The notes: generated from the letters alone by a model not told the origin. Counted from the stretch's first letter, positions 24,346 through 36,455 are shown. The stretch is DNA of 64,000 nt from Porticoccaceae bacterium (GCA_024644595.1 JAHEHL010000005.1:124001-188000), one strand, 5' to 3'. Numbers and translations are program-made.

Positions 24346-27183
24346 ATGCCTGAGGGCCCTATGGAGCACTTTCTTCGCTCCTCACACTTCTCCGGTGGTA
24401 ACGCTGCATATATCGAAGATCTATACGAGACCTATTTGCATGATCGCAATGGTGTCCCTGAGCAGTGGAGCAACTTTTTTGATACCTTGCCGCGCACCAA
24501 CGGCAGCGTTGCTCCCGATATTTCCCACGCCACAATCGTAAAACATTTCGAGCTGCTCGGTCGCCGTCAAGCGCGGCCCACGCCCGCACCTGGTTCAGGT
24601 GGTATTCACCTGGAGCACGAGCGCAAGCAGGTCAAGGTTGTTCAGTTAATCAGCTCTTATCGTTTTCGTGGTCACCAGAAAGCCAATCTCGATCCGCTCG
24701 GGTTGATGGTTCGCGAAAAAGTGCCCGATCTGGATTTGCACTTTCACGGTCTTACCGAAGCGGATCTGGATACCACTTTTCAGACCAGCCCGATGTATAT
24801 CGGCAAGCCTGAAGCGACGCTGCGCGAGATTGTTGATTCACTTGAAGAGACGTACTGTGGATCGCTTGGCGCCGAGTTTATGCATATCACCTCGTTTGCT
24901 GAGAAGCAGTGGCTGGCGCAGCGCTTTGAAAGTGTGCGTTCCAAGCCAACCTACGGCAATGAAGCGCGCGTCGACGTGCTTGGTCGACTGACCGCTGCCG
25001 AGGGGCTTGAAAAACACCTCGATTCGAAATATCCCGGCACCAAGCGTTTTGGTCTTGAGGGCGGTGAAAGTTTAATTCCATTGCTCGATTGCCTCGTGCG
25101 CCGAGCCGGCGAGTATGGCGGCAAAGAGATTGTTATGGCCATGGCCCACCGCGGTCGTCTCAACGTGCTGGTCAATATCCTCGGTAAAAATCCGTCGGAA
25201 CTGTTTGAAGAGTTTGAAGGCAAGCGCCTGGTCAATACCTCCGGTGATGTGAAGTACCATCAGGGTTTCTCGTCCAACGTGATGACCCCGGGCGGCGAAG
25301 TCCATTTGGCGCTAGGCTTTAATCCGTCGCACCTTGAAATTTCCTGCCCGGTTGTGATCGGCTCCGGACGTGCCCGTCAGGATCGTCGTGATGATCGCAC
25401 CGGCGAGAAAGTGCTGCCTATCCTGATGCACGGCGATGCCGCATTTGCCGGTCAGGGGGTAGTGATGGAGACCTTCCAGCTGTCCCAGACACGGGCTTAT
25501 AAGACCGGTGGATCGATTCATATTGTGATTAACAATCAGGTTGGCTTCACCACCAGCCGCCAGGACGATGCCCGTTCGACTGAATATTGTACCGATATCG
25601 CCAAGATGGTTCAGGCGCCTATTCTGCATGTCAATGGCGATAACCCAGATGCGGTGATGTTCGCTGCGATGCTGGCGATGGATTATCGCTATGAGTTCGG
25701 TAAAGACGTCGTAATCGATCTGGTCTGTTACCGCCGTCGCGGCCACAATGAAACCGATGAGCCTTCGACCACACAGCCATTGATGTACGAACTGATTCGC
25801 AAGCATTCCACCACCCGCGATCTGTACTCCCAAAAGCTGGTCGGTGAGGGTGTGCTGAATCAGGATCAGGCCAATGAAATGGCCAATGCTTATCGTGCCA
25901 GCCTCGACAATGGCGATTTTGTGGTCCATAACCTGGTGCGTGAGCCGGATACCAGTCTGTTTGTCGACTGGACTCCCTACCTCAATCACGACTGGCGCAC
26001 GCCGGCGAATACCGGTATCGATCTCGGTGTGTTACAGGATGTAGCCAATCGCCTCAACCATATCCCGGACGGTATTAAAGTACAGCGTCAGGTGACCAAA
26101 ATTTACGATGACCGTCGCAAAATGGCGGGCGGTGCCTTGCCCCTGAATTGGGGTATGGCTGAACTGCTGGCATACGGCACGTTGCTGGAAGAGGGCTATC
26201 CGATCCGCATTACCGGTCAGGATGTACGCCGCGGCACGTTCTCCCACCGCCATGCGGTAGTGTTCAACCAGAAAGACGGTGAAGCGTATCTGCCCATGGC
26301 CAATCTCTCTGAGGGACAGCCACAGTTTGATATCTATGACTCGGTACTGTCAGAAGAGGCGGTGCTGGCGTTTGAATATGGTTATGCCACCACTGCACCC
26401 AAGGGTTTGATTATCTGGGAAGCGCAGTTTGGTGACTTCGCCAATGGCGCACAGGTGGTTATCGATCAGTTTATTGCCAGTGGCGAGCATAAGTGGGGCC
26501 GCCTTTCAGGCCTGACTATGTTGCTGCCGCACGGTTTTGAAGGGCAGGGACCAGAGCACAGCTCGGCACGTCTTGAGCGCTTTCTGCAGCTCTGTGCAGA
26601 GCACAATATGCAGATCTGTATTCCGACCACTCCGGCACAGATCTTCCATATTCTCCGCCGCCAGGCTATTCGCCCAATGCGTCGTCCGCTGGTGATCATG
26701 AGCCCGAAATGGATTCTGCGGCACAAACTGGCGACTTCGTCCTTGGAAGAGCTCGCGAAAGGAGAGTTCCAGAACGTGATTGGCGACAGTGAAATTGACC
26801 CGGCTAAAGCCACTCGAGTGGTTCTCTGTTCTGGTAAGGTTTATTACCACCTGTTGGAAGAGCGTATGGCACGTGGAATCGATAACATTGCTCTGATTCG
26901 TATCGAGCAGCTTTATCCATTCCCTGATCTCGAGCTGGAAGAGGTGTTGAAGCCATACAGCAAGATACAAGACGTTGTCTGGTGTCAGGAAGAGCCAATT
27001 AATCAAGGCGCCTGGTATAGCAGTCAGCACCATATGCGGCAAGTGCTGCAGCGTATAGACCCCATGCTCCACTTGCGTTATGTCGGCCGCGCGGCTTCTG
27101 CTGCACCGGCCTGCGGTTATATGTCCACGCACTTGGAAGAACAAAAACAGTTTATTGATGAAGCTCTCGGTACCCAAGACTAA
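24346..27183 (+). CDS. sucA: 2-oxoglutarate dehydrogenase E1 component
   Basis: The 945-residue product is slightly longer than E. coli SucA (933). It begins with the N-terminal helix (FSGGNAAYIEDLYETYL) that binds the E2/E3 core, followed by the thiamine-diphosphate region: AMAHRGRLNVLVNILGK (about 266-282), HGDAAFAGQGV (about 362-372) and the transketolase-like half with RRGTFSHRHAV and GFEGQGPEHSSARLERFLQL. It decarboxylates 2-oxoglutarate and transfers the succinyl group to the lipoyl arm of SucB. The ATG at 24346 has AAAGGGGAA 11 bases upstream; a second in-frame ATG at 24361 is less well placed. It is followed by sucB after 43 bases. Confidence 0.97.
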   Translation: MPEGPMEHFLRSSHFSGGNAAYIEDLYETYLHDRNGVPEQWSNFFDTLPRTNGSVAPDISHATIVKHFELLGRRQARPTPAPGSGGIHLEHERKQVKVVQLISSYRFRGHQKANLDPLGLMVREKVPDLDLHFHGLTEADLDTTFQTSPMYIGKPEATLREIVDSLEETYCGSLGAEFMHITSFAEKQWLAQRFESVRSKPTYGNEARVDVLGRLTAAEGLEKHLDSKYPGTKRFGLEGGESLIPLLDCLVRRAGEYGGKEIVMAMAHRGRLNVLVNILGKNPSELFEEFEGKRLVNTSGDVKYHQGFSSNVMTPGGEVHLALGFNPSHLEISCPVVIGSGRARQDRRDDRTGEKVLPILMHGDAAFAGQGVVMETFQLSQTRAYKTGGSIHIVINNQVGFTTSRQDDARSTEYCTDIAKMVQAPILHVNGDNPDAVMFAAMLAMDYRYEFGKDVVIDLVCYRRRGHNETDEPSTTQPLMYELIRKHSTTRDLYSQKLVGEGVLNQDQANEMANAYRASLDNGDFVVHNLVREPDTSLFVDWTPYLNHDWRTPANTGIDLGVLQDVANRLNHIPDGIKVQRQVTKIYDDRRKMAGGALPLNWGMAELLAYGTLLEEGYPIRITGQDVRRGTFSHRHAVVFNQKDGEAYLPMANLSEGQPQFDIYDSVLSEEAVLAFEYGYATTAPKGLIIWEAQFGDFANGAQVVIDQFIASGEHKWGRLSGLTMLLPHGFEGQGPEHSSARLERFLQLCAEHNMQICIPTTPAQIFHILRRQAIRPMRRPLVIMSPKWILRHKLATSSLEELAKGEFQNVIGDSEIDPAKATRVVLCSGKVYYHLLEERMARGIDNIALIRIEQLYPFPDLELEEVLKPYSKIQDVVWCQEEPINQGAWYSSQHHMRQVLQRIDPMLHLRYVGRAASAAPACGYMSTHLEEQKQFIDEALGTQD

Positions 27184-27226
27184 TACAGAGATCTAATCCA
27201 GACTCGTAACAAAGGAAATGATAAAG

Positions 27227-28429
27227 ATGGCCATTGAAATCAAAGCGCCCACATACCCGGAATCCGTTCAGGAAGGTTCGCTGGCAACCTGGCACAAACA
27301 GATTGGTGAGAGCGTTAAGCGCGACGAGTTAATTGTCGATATTGAAACCGATAAAGTAGTGTTGGAAGTGGTTGCACCGGTCGACGGTGTGCTGGCCGAA
27401 ATCCTTAAAGCAGAAGGTGATATTGTCGTCAGCAACGAAGTGATTGCCCGGATTGAAGAGGGGGCGCAAGCCTCAACTCCAGCCGCTGCAAGCACTGCAA
27501 AAGCTGTCGAAGAGCCCGAGACCACTGAGTCTGGCGGCTTGATTAATCCAGCGGCACGCAAGCTCGCTGACGAGCGTGGCATTGATGTCAGTCAAATTTC
27601 CGGTACCGGCAAAGGCGGGCGTATCACCAAAGAGGATGTGGTCAATTTTGCGCCGGCCTCAACCGCCCCATCATCACCCGTCGCCCCTGTGGCAGCGGTT
27701 AGCGACACAGTTATCGAGGTCGGTGATCGGGTAGAGCGCCGTGTGGCCATGACACGTATGCGCTCACGTATTGCCGAGCGGCTGCTGGAAGTAACTCAGA
27801 CTACTGCGTCATTGACGACCTTTAACGAGGTAGATATGTCGGCATTGATGAATCTGCGCTCACAGTACAAAGATGAATTTACCAAGATCCACAACGGTAC
27901 CCGTCTTGGTTTTATGGGTTTCTTTGTCAAGGCAGCGGTTGAAGCGCTGAAGCGTTTCCCCTCGGTTAATGCCTCAATTGATGGCAGCGACATTGTCTAT
28001 CACGGCTACCAGGATGTCGGCGTAGCGGTGTCCACTGATCGCGGTCTAGTTGTGCCAGTCTTGCGCAATGCCGAAAATATGAGCATTGCCAATATCGAAA
28101 ACGGTATCTATGACTACGCGATGAAAGCGCGCGATGGCAAGTTGACCATCGACGAGATGACCGGCGGCACCTTTACCATCACCAACGGTGGTGTTTATGG
28201 CTCGCTGATTTCCACGCCAATTATCAACCCGCCACAGTCGGCTATTCTGGGAATGCACAAGATTCAAGAACGTCCCGTAGCCATTAATGGTGAAGTGGTT
28301 ATTCGACCGATGATGTACCTGGCCATGTCCTATGACCATCGTTTAATCGATGGTAAAGGTGCAGTGCAGTTTTTGGTAACGATCAAGGAATTGATCGAAG
28401 ATCCAGCTAAGATACTACTTGAGATTTAA
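27227..28429 (+). CDS. sucB: Dihydrolipoyllysine succinyltransferase (E2)
   Basis: ATG 27227 is preferred over ATG 27218 because AAAGGA (27211-27216) is too close to the latter. The 400-residue protein has one lipoyl domain (residues 1-77, with the modified lysine in ETDKVVLEV at about 43), an Ala/Pro-rich linker, a peripheral subunit-binding domain ([17 protein letters not shown], about 104-120, to GRITKEDV), a second linker, and the catalytic core that ends with [15 protein letters not shown], containing the active-site histidine at about 372. It forms the core of the 2-oxoglutarate dehydrogenase complex. It lies between sucA and lpd. Confidence 0.97.
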   Translation: MAIEIKAPTYPESVQEGSLATWHKQIGESVKRDELIVDIETDKVVLEVVAPVDGVLAEILKAEGDIVVSNEVIARIEEGAQASTPAAASTAKAVEEPETTESGGLINPAARKLADERGIDVSQISGTGKGGRITKEDVVNFAPASTAPSSPVAPVAAVSDTVIEVGDRVERRVAMTRMRSRIAERLLEVTQTTASLTTFNEVDMSALMNLRSQYKDEFTKIHNGTRLGFMGFFVKAAVEALKRFPSVNASIDGSDIVYHGYQDVGVAVSTDRGLVVPVLRNAENMSIANIENGIYDYAMKARDGKLTIDEMTGGTFTITNGGVYGSLISTPIINPPQSAILGMHKIQERPVAINGEVVIRPMMYLAMSYDHRLIDGKGAVQFLVTIKELIEDPAKILLEI

Positions 28430-28436
28430 AATTTAA

Positions 28437-29903
<1,467 letters not shown>

Positions 29904-29920
29904 TTCTAGAAGTTTTCAAG

Positions 29921-29952
29921 CGGAGCTACCCCTAGGTAGCTCCGTTGTTTTA
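29921..29952 (+). terminator. Terminator or attenuator between lpd and sucC
   Basis: CGGAGCTACC and GGTAGCTCCG make a perfect 10-base stem around a four-base loop CCTA, followed by TTGTTTTATTT. It lies 18 bases after lpd and would limit read-through from sucAB-lpd into sucCD. Confidence 0.75.
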
Positions 29953-29982
29953 TTTATTCAACACATTAACGGGAAGTAAAGT

Positions 29983-31149
29983 ATGAACCTGCACGAATAT
30001 CAGGGTAAGCAGCTTTTTGCCGAATATGGACTGCCAGTTTCCAAAGGCATTGCCGCCTCAACAGCGGCCGAAGCAGTTGCTGCTGCCGACACTATCGGTG
30101 GTGAGCGCTGGGTGGTTAAAGCTCAGGTCCACGCCGGTGGCCGCGGTAAAGCTGGCGGCGTTAAATTGGTTAGTTCAAAGCAAGAGATTGAAGCATTTGC
30201 CAACAACTGGCTGGGCAAAAACCTCGTCACCTACCAGACCGATGCCAATGGTCAACCGGTCAGCCGTATTTTGGTTGAGACCTGTACCGACATCGATCAA
30301 GAGCTGTATCTGGGTGCGGTGGTTGATCGTGCTACTCGCCGTATCATCTTTATGGCCTCCACCGAAGGCGGTGTTGAGATTGAGAAAGTTGCGGAAGAGA
30401 CACCCGAAAAAATTCTCAAGGCAATCATTGACCCTCTGACAGGCGCACAGCCTTATCAGGGCCGTGATCTAGCCTTTAAGCTCGGCCTTAAAGGCGCTCA
30501 GGTTAATCAGTTTGTAAAAATCTTTTTGGGTCTGGCCAAAATGTTCAAAGAGAAAGACCTTGAGCTGTTGGAGATTAACCCACTGGTTATTACCGACGAA
30601 GGCAACCTTCACTGCCTGGATGCCAAAGTGATTATTGATGGCAATGCGTTGTACCGTCAGCCAGCGATTAAGGCGATGCATGATCCTTCACAGGAAGATG
30701 CGCGGGAAGCTCATGCTGCGTCATTTGAGCTGAACTATGTTGCCCTAGATGGCAATATTGGTTGCATGGTCAATGGCGCAGGTTTGGCCATGGGTACCAT
30801 GGACATAGTGCACCTGCACGGTGGCTCACCGGCCAACTTCCTCGACGTAGGGGGCGGAGCAACTAAAGAGCGCGTTGTAGAAGCCTTTAAAATCATTCTG
30901 TCCGACAGCAATGTCAAAGCCGTACTGATCAATATCTTTGGCGGTATTGTGCGCTGTGACCTGATCGCCGATGGCGTAATTGGCGCGGTAGAAGAAGTAG
31001 GCGTAAAGATTCCAGTGGTTGTTCGCCTCGAAGGTAACAATGCCGAACTGGGTACAAAAAAGCTGGCCGAATCTGGCCTCGCCATTATCGCCGCAACCAG
31101 CTTGACTGATGCAGCACAACAAGCAGTTAAAGCTGCCGGAGGTAACTAA
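29983..31149 (+). CDS. sucC: Succinyl-CoA ligase (ADP-forming) beta subunit
   Basis: The 388-residue protein has exactly the E. coli SucC length. It opens with [19 protein letters not shown], includes the ATP-grasp nucleotide-binding region [17 protein letters not shown] (about 46-62), the metal-binding LLEINPLVI (about 196-204) and the power-helix segment [14 protein letters not shown] (about 264-277). With SucD it converts succinyl-CoA to succinate with formation of ATP. The stop codon overlaps the sucD ATG by one base (TAATG), so translation is coupled. Confidence 0.98.
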   Translation: MNLHEYQGKQLFAEYGLPVSKGIAASTAAEAVAAADTIGGERWVVKAQVHAGGRGKAGGVKLVSSKQEIEAFANNWLGKNLVTYQTDANGQPVSRILVETCTDIDQELYLGAVVDRATRRIIFMASTEGGVEIEKVAEETPEKILKAIIDPLTGAQPYQGRDLAFKLGLKGAQVNQFVKIFLGLAKMFKEKDLELLEINPLVITDEGNLHCLDAKVIIDGNALYRQPAIKAMHDPSQEDAREAHAASFELNYVALDGNIGCMVNGAGLAMGTMDIVHLHGGSPANFLDVGGGATKERVVEAFKIILSDSNVKAVLINIFGGIVRCDLIADGVIGAVEEVGVKIPVVVRLEGNNAELGTKKLAESGLAIIAATSLTDAAQQAVKAAGGN

Positions 31150-32021
31150 TGTCTATCTTGATCAATAGCGATACTAAGGTTATCTGTCAGGGCTTTACTG
31201 GCGGGCAGGGTACCTTCCACTCAGAGCAAGCTCTCGAGTATGGTACAAAAATGGTTGGCGGAGTCACCCCAGGCAAAGGTGGTACTACCCATCTTGGTCT
31301 ACCCGTGTTCAATACTGTTGCAGAAGCCGTAGAAGCCACAGGCGCAGAAGCCTCGGTGATCTATGTACCTGCACCATTCTGTAAGGATTCAATTCTAGAA
31401 GCGGCTAACGCTGGCCTAAAGTTGGTTGTCTGTATTACTGAAGGCATTCCGACTCAGGACATGCTTGACTGTAAAGTAGTTTGCGACACGTTGGGCGTGC
31501 GCCTGATCGGACCCAACTGTCCAGGTGTGATCACCCCAGGCGAATGCAAAATCGGCATCATGCCTGGCCATATTCACCTGCCGGGCAAAGTCGGCATCGT
31601 GTCTCGTTCGGGTACACTGACGTATGAAGCGGTTAAGCAGACCACCGACTATGGTTTTGGCCAGTCTACCTGTGTAGGAATTGGTGGCGATCCGATTCCA
31701 GGTTCAAGTTTTATCGATATTCTAGAGCTGTTTGAAAAAGATCCTGCTACCGAAGCGATCGTGATGATTGGTGAGATCGGCGGCACGGCTGAAGAAGAAG
31801 CAGCGGCTTATATCAAAGCCAACGTAACCAAGCCTGTTGTGTCTTATATCGCTGGTGTTACTGCACCTGCTGGCAAGCGCATGGGTCATGCTGGTGCGAT
31901 TGTTTCAGGTGGTAAAGGCACTGCAGATGAGAAATTTGCGGCACTTGAAGACGCTGGTGTTAAGACAGTTCGCAGCCTGGCTGACATCGGTGCTGGCCTG
32001 AAAGAAATTACCGGTTGGTAA
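31149..32021 (+). CDS. sucD: Succinyl-CoA ligase alpha subunit
   Basis: The 290-residue subunit has the CoA-binding Rossmann fold with [14 protein letters not shown] (about 16-29), the [13 protein letters not shown] segment (about 120-132) and the phosphorylated active-site histidine in [17 protein letters not shown] (about 247-263). It binds CoA and succinyl phosphate and is phosphorylated during catalysis. It completes the TCA operon sdhCDAB-sucAB-lpd-sucCD. Its stop is followed by a terminator at 32038. Confidence 0.98.
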   Translation: MSILINSDTKVICQGFTGGQGTFHSEQALEYGTKMVGGVTPGKGGTTHLGLPVFNTVAEAVEATGAEASVIYVPAPFCKDSILEAANAGLKLVVCITEGIPTQDMLDCKVVCDTLGVRLIGPNCPGVITPGECKIGIMPGHIHLPGKVGIVSRSGTLTYEAVKQTTDYGFGQSTCVGIGGDPIPGSSFIDILELFEKDPATEAIVMIGEIGGTAEEEAAAYIKANVTKPVVSYIAGVTAPAGKRMGHAGAIVSGGKGTADEKFAALEDAGVKTVRSLADIGAGLKEITGW

Positions 32022-32037
32022 GGTCTTGAGTGGTTTT

Positions 32038-32065
32038 AAAAAAGCGGCTTTCGGGCCGCTTTTTT
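32038..32065 (+). terminator. Terminator of the TCA operon
   Basis: AAAAAAGCGGC and GCCGCTTTTTT form an 11-base stem with a six-base loop, ending in six T, 17 bases after the sucD stop. The A tract may let it work on the other strand too. Confidence 0.92.
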
Positions 32066-32192
32066 ATGCCCGTAAAGTTTATGCAAACTTTATATTCAAG
32101 CAGTGCAACTGGAACGCCCAATATAGCGTGTTTAAATACAATAACTGGTAAACTGCCGCCCTTTAACGTTTTGTCTGACGAAAAAATACTCT

Positions 32193-32723
32193 ATGGCATT
32201 TGATATGACTATGGCGCTCTATCGACCGGCGCTGCGATACGCTCTGCAACATAATGGCCACGGCGCCGCGCTGGGCATTACTCTTGATCGTCTTGAGCGG
32301 GGAGAGACCTATCTTACCCTCCCTTACAGCGAGGCTATTGTCGGTAATCCGATCACCGGAGTGGTTCATGGCGGCACGATTGTCAGCCTGTTGGATACTG
32401 CTTGTGGCTGCGCGGCAATGACCATTTTAAAACGTCCCTCGGTAACGCCTACCATGGATCTGCGCCTGGACTATATGCGCCCGGCGCAGCCCCACAAGCC
32501 TATTCACGTCGAAGCAAGAGTCTATCGCCAATCATCTAATGTGATTTTTTGTCGTGGTCTTGCCTGGCAGGATGATAAAGAGAGCCCAATTGCTCACTGC
32601 GTAGCTAACTTTATGAAGGTGGATTCAACAAGCATTCAGTTTCGAAGTATTGCGGCAAAAAAGTTGCGCCGTTTACTGCCCTGGAGCCAACGTCCGCTAA
32701 ATCGAGAGGACGCTAACCGATGA
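32193..32723 (+). CDS. PaaI-type hotdog thioesterase
   Basis: This 176-residue protein has the single hotdog-domain plan of the PaaI/YdiI family of acyl-CoA thioesterases. The active-site motif is VVHGGTIVSLLDTACGCAAM at about 53-72, with the HGG and the following acidic Asp, and the later beta strands MDLRLDYMRPAQP and IHVEARVYRQSSNVIFC. The C-terminal 25 residues are basic and extend past the usual domain end. It would hydrolyse an unidentified acyl-CoA in the cytoplasm. It overlaps the next thioesterase by four bases (ATGA), so the two are coupled and may form a heteromer. Confidence 0.82.
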   Translation: MAFDMTMALYRPALRYALQHNGHGAALGITLDRLERGETYLTLPYSEAIVGNPITGVVHGGTIVSLLDTACGCAAMTILKRPSVTPTMDLRLDYMRPAQPHKPIHVEARVYRQSSNVIFCRGLAWQDDKESPIAHCVANFMKVDSTSIQFRSIAAKKLRRLLPWSQRPLNREDANR

Positions 32724-33181
32724 CCGCTGAAAACAGCAGTAATCCAGTGTTACTGGATTGGCAAGAACGCGTTGTGGCAGCCCGGCTGGAGAGAGACCCA
32801 CAGTCGATAATGGATTTAATTCCCTATGCCTCGTTTATCGGTGCCGAAACCAAGACGGAAGATAATCGCGTGTTGTACTGGCTGGATAAACGCCCATCTA
32901 ATATCGGCAATCCATCGCTGCCCGCGATTCACGGTGGTGTGATTGGTGGTTTTCTCGAACTGTCGGCAACCATCGAGGCGATTTATTCGCTGGATATTAT
33001 CGATATGCCTAAGGTAGTCGATTTCTCGCTCGACTATCTGCGTCCGGGACGCTTTAAAACCATCTACGCTCGCTGTCAGGTTCTGCGGCAGGGCAAGAAT
33101 TTGCTCAATGTTTCGGCGACAGCCTGGCAGGATGATGAGCAAATCCCGATTGCTACCGCGCGCTGCCATTTTCTGATCTAG
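32720..33181 (+). CDS. Second PaaI-type hotdog thioesterase
   Basis: The 153-residue protein is a paralogue of the preceding gene. It keeps the motif AIHGGVIGGFLELSATIEAI (about 72-91), where a Glu replaces the Asp of the first copy, and the strands VVDFSLDYLRPGRFKTIYA and GKNLLNVSATAWQDD. The start ATG overlaps the upstream stop. The presence of two overlapping hotdog genes with different acid residues suggests divergence of substrate or a mixed oligomer. The substrate is unknown. The gene is followed by the heat-shock promoter of htpG. Confidence 0.82.
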   Translation: MTAENSSNPVLLDWQERVVAARLERDPQSIMDLIPYASFIGAETKTEDNRVLYWLDKRPSNIGNPSLPAIHGGVIGGFLELSATIEAIYSLDIIDMPKVVDFSLDYLRPGRFKTIYARCQVLRQGKNLLNVSATAWQDDEQIPIATARCHFLI

Positions 33182-33222
33182 CTAAAGTCTTTTGTATTTT
33201 CGCCTGAAGCTTAACTCAAGAG

Positions 33223-33250
33223 CTTGAAATATTTCTCTGCGCCCCCATCT
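33223..33250 (+). promoter_or_regulatory. Sigma-32 (heat-shock) promoter of htpG
   Basis: CTTGAAA (33223-33229) and CCCCATCT (33243-33250) are separated by 13 bases. This matches the E. coli RpoH consensus CTTGAAA-N11-16-CCCCATnT at every defined position. Transcription would begin near 33257, giving a leader of about 50 bases before the htpG ATG, which has AGGAG at 33291-33295. Confidence 0.88.
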
Positions 33251-33306
33251 GACTAGTCATAGCACGCAGCCTATGTACATAAAATCAGACAGGAGAGTTT
33301 TAGAAT

Positions 33307-35259
33307 ATGACTGCCAAAGCCGACGCGACAAGCAACAATTCAACCAACGCCGAAACCCTGGGTTTCCAAACCGAAGCCAAACAGCTTCTGCACCTTATGA
33401 TTCACTCGCTCTACTCCAACAAGGAGATTTTTCTGCGCGAGCTGATTTCCAATGCTTCCGATGCAACCGATAAGCTTCGCGTTGAGGCGCTGGAAAATTC
33501 TTCGCTCTATGAAGATGATGGTGAGCTGCATATTCGTATTGGGGTCGATGAAGACGCCAAAACCATTACCATCTCCGATAACGGTATTGGCATGTCTCGG
33601 GAAGAAGTGATTGCAAATCTGGGTACCATTGCGCGCTCTGGAACGTCCGAATTTATGAAAAACCTCACCGGGGATCAAAAGAAAGATTCCCAGCTGATTG
33701 GTCAATTTGGTGTGGGTTTCTATTCGTCGTTTATTGTTGCTGACCGTGTGATCGTGGAAACTCGTCGCGCGGGTGCCGCTGCAGGTGAAGCGATTCGCTG
33801 GAGCTGTGAAGGCGAGGCCGATTATCAGATTGAAGCGATCGAGCGTGCCGATCGCGGAACGTCGATTACGCTGTATATCAAGAGTGATGAGCAGGAATTC
33901 TGCAACGACTGGCGTCTGCGTAGCATCGTTAAAAAATATTCCGACCATATTGCTATTCCAGTTGAGATGATCAAGCCGGCGATGCCTTCGAGCGACGATG
34001 ACAACGATCAGAAGGACCAGGATAAAGCGCCTGAGTGGGAAGCCGTCAATGACGCTAAGGCGCTGTGGACCCGTTCGCGCCAAGATATCAGTGACGATGA
34101 ATACAAAGAATTCTATCGTATGGTGTCACACGATTTTGCTGAGCCGCTGGCCTGGAGTCACAACCGCGTTGAAGGCAAGCAGGATTACACCAGTTTGCTG
34201 TATGTTCCCGGCATGGCGCCGATGGATCTCTATCAACGTGAAGCGGTGCGCGGTATCAAACTGTATATCAAACGCACCTTCATCATGGATGACGCCGAAC
34301 AGTTTATGCCGATGTACCTGCGTTTTGTTAAAGGTGTTCTCGACAGTGCCGATTTGCCGTTGAATGTCTCGCGCGAAATTCTGCAGAAGACGCCTCTGGT
34401 TGACAGTATTCGCACCGCGCTCACCAAGCGTGTGCTGGACATGCTTGGCAAGATGGCCACCAACGAGCCGGAAAAATACGCGACATTCTGGAGCCAGTTT
34501 GGTCCAGTTTTGAAAGAGGGTCCCAGTGAAGATCACAGCAATATTGAGAAAATCGCCAAGCTGTTCCGCTTTGCCAGCTCTACCAGCGACTCGGCGTCGC
34601 CTGATGTCAGCCTGACTGATTACGTTAGCCGCATGGTGGAAGGCCAGGATAAAATCTATTACCTTACGGGTGATAGCTATTCTGTTATCAACAATAGCCC
34701 CTATTTGGAAGTGTTCCGCAAGCATGGCATTGAAGTGTTGCTGATGTCAGATCGTATAGACGAATGGATGATGGGATACCTGTCTGAGTTTGATGGTAAA
34801 TCTTTTCAGGATATTGCGCGCGGTGAATTAGACCTCAGCAAAATTACCGGTGAAGAGCCGAAAGCCGATGCTGCTGACAAAGAGACGGATGGCGACAAGC
34901 CGCAGGACGCTCTGCTTGAGCGGCTGAAAACACTGCTTGTAGACCGAGTTGAAGAGGTGCGCACAACCACTCGCCTAACCAGTTCTCCAGCCTGTCTGGT
35001 CGTGGGAGCTAACGATATGGGCGAACAGATGCGCAAAATCATGGCCGCTGCCGGTCAGCCAGTTCCAGAGGCCAAACCGATTCTTGAAATCAATGCTGAG
35101 CACCCACTGGTGATCAAGCTAGATGGCGAGTCTGATGAAGACAAAGCCAAGGTGTTAGCCAGTGTGTTGTTTGATCAGGCGGCTTTATCAGCCGGCCGCG
35201 CGCTGGAAAATCCGGCGCAGTTTGTTCAGCAGCTCAACCGTTTGATGTTTGAGTCGTAA
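33307..35259 (+). CDS. htpG: Molecular chaperone HtpG (Hsp90)
   Basis: The 650-residue chaperone is a little longer than E. coli HtpG (624). The N-terminal GHKL ATPase domain shows [23 protein letters not shown]-type sequence (about 29-52), the ATP-binding DNGIGMS (about 97-103), [10 protein letters not shown] and the lid [15 protein letters not shown] (about 137-151). The middle domain has KLYIKRTFI and [11 protein letters not shown] with the catalytic Arg. The C-terminal dimerisation domain carries a short acidic Asp/Lys insert near residue 540 before it. It folds client proteins during stress. Transcription from a sigma-32 promoter fits this role, and a terminator follows. Confidence 0.97.
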   Translation: MTAKADATSNNSTNAETLGFQTEAKQLLHLMIHSLYSNKEIFLRELISNASDATDKLRVEALENSSLYEDDGELHIRIGVDEDAKTITISDNGIGMSREEVIANLGTIARSGTSEFMKNLTGDQKKDSQLIGQFGVGFYSSFIVADRVIVETRRAGAAAGEAIRWSCEGEADYQIEAIERADRGTSITLYIKSDEQEFCNDWRLRSIVKKYSDHIAIPVEMIKPAMPSSDDDNDQKDQDKAPEWEAVNDAKALWTRSRQDISDDEYKEFYRMVSHDFAEPLAWSHNRVEGKQDYTSLLYVPGMAPMDLYQREAVRGIKLYIKRTFIMDDAEQFMPMYLRFVKGVLDSADLPLNVSREILQKTPLVDSIRTALTKRVLDMLGKMATNEPEKYATFWSQFGPVLKEGPSEDHSNIEKIAKLFRFASSTSDSASPDVSLTDYVSRMVEGQDKIYYLTGDSYSVINNSPYLEVFRKHGIEVLLMSDRIDEWMMGYLSEFDGKSFQDIARGELDLSKITGEEPKADAADKETDGDKPQDALLERLKTLLVDRVEEVRTTTRLTSSPACLVVGANDMGEQMRKIMAAAGQPVPEAKPILEINAEHPLVIKLDGESDEDKAKVLASVLFDQAALSAGRALENPAQFVQQLNRLMFES

Positions 35260-35289
35260 TCCATCGTAAACCGAATGCCCTGCAGGTTG

Positions 35290-35340
35290 GCGCTCATCAG
35301 GCCAGGTCGTAATGACTCACGGCCTGATGAGCGCTTTTTT
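35290..35340 (+). terminator. Terminator of htpG
   Basis: GCGCTCATCAGGCC (35290-35303) and GGCCTGATGAGCGC (35321-35334) make a perfect 14-base stem with a 17-base loop, followed by six T. It lies 31 bases after the htpG stop. Confidence 0.9.
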
Positions 35341-35420
35341 AATTCTGCCGGCTGTCACTGCATCGCACATCCCCTTATAATGCCATTCTCGTCATTTTAT
35401 CCATCTGGAGCAGGGTCTCT

Positions 35421-36455
35421 GTGAGAGCCGATAATAATCATAAAATTGCGGTGTTGGGTGCGGGTAGCTTTGGCACTGTAATTGCCAATATGCTGGCTGC
35501 CAACGGTCATGCCACAACCCTGTGGATGCGCAGCGAAAAACAACTGCAACAGATACTCGACAGCGGCGAAAATGCTGCCTATCTTCCCGGCTATCAATTC
35601 GACCCGAGACTGGCGTTTAGCACCGACCTGCAAGAGGCGCTGGAGGGCGCAGACAGCGTCTTTTTTGCCGTCCCCAGCAGCGCTTTGCGGGTCGTAGCGA
35701 AACATGCCGAGGCCTGGATTGCCAGCGACGCGATGCTGATCAGCACCGCCAAAGGAATTGAAGCCGACAGCTTCGCACTGCCGAGCCAGATTATCGAGCA
35801 GGAGTTGCCTGGCCGTGAGGTGGGCGTGATCAGTGGACCCAATCTGGCGAAAGAGATCGCTAACTACGAAATTACCGCAACTGTGATCGCCAGTGAATAC
35901 GACAGTGTTTGCCAGCGTGTGCAGGAATTGCTGGCGTCAAAGTATTTCCGTATCTATGCCAATCACGATCGTTATGGCGTTGAGCTGGCAGGTGCTCTAA
36001 AAAATATTTACGCTATTGTTGCTGGGATTGCCGAAGCGATGAAGGTCGGGCAGAACACCAAGAGTGTGGTGTTGACTCGCAGCCTCGCGGAGATGAGCCG
36101 CTTCGCCAGCAAGCTCGGGGCGGACCCGTTGACCTTTTTGGGCTTGAGTGGAGTGGGTGATCTCTATGTGACCTGCAGCTCGCCGCTGAGTCGTAACTTT
36201 CGAATTGGCCTGGCGCTGGGCGAGGGCAAAAGTCTCGAGCAGGCGATAGTTGATGTTGGGCAAGTGGCCGAGGGTGTAAATACGACTAAACTGGTTAAAG
36301 AGAGGGCAGACAAATTGGGTATCTATATGCCTCTGGCCTCCGCTGTGTATGCCAACATGTTTGAGCAGAGACCGATTCAGGAGTCTTTGCGTACAATGAT
36401 GGTGGCGGAACAAAACACTGATGTTGAATTTATGGTGAAACCAAATGAGCGATAA
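35421..36455 (+). CDS. gpsA: Glycerol-3-phosphate dehydrogenase [NAD(P)+]
   Basis: The 344-residue protein has normal GpsA length. The start is GTG 35421 with GGAG 10 bases upstream. It has the NAD-binding GAGSFGTVIANMLAANGH (about 14-31), the SGPNLAKEIA segment (about 140-149), the catalytic lysine in ELAGALKNIYAIVAGI (about 188-203) and the LSGVGDLYVTCSSPLSRN segment (about 241-258). It reduces dihydroxyacetone phosphate to sn-glycerol-3-phosphate, the backbone of phospholipids. It overlaps the following DUF4389 gene by 11 bases. Confidence 0.96.
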   Translation: MRADNNHKIAVLGAGSFGTVIANMLAANGHATTLWMRSEKQLQQILDSGENAAYLPGYQFDPRLAFSTDLQEALEGADSVFFAVPSSALRVVAKHAEAWIASDAMLISTAKGIEADSFALPSQIIEQELPGREVGVISGPNLAKEIANYEITATVIASEYDSVCQRVQELLASKYFRIYANHDRYGVELAGALKNIYAIVAGIAEAMKVGQNTKSVVLTRSLAEMSRFASKLGADPLTFLGLSGVGDLYVTCSSPLSRNFRIGLALGEGKSLEQAIVDVGQVAEGVNTTKLVKERADKLGIYMPLASAVYANMFEQRPIQESLRTMMVAEQNTDVEFMVKPNER

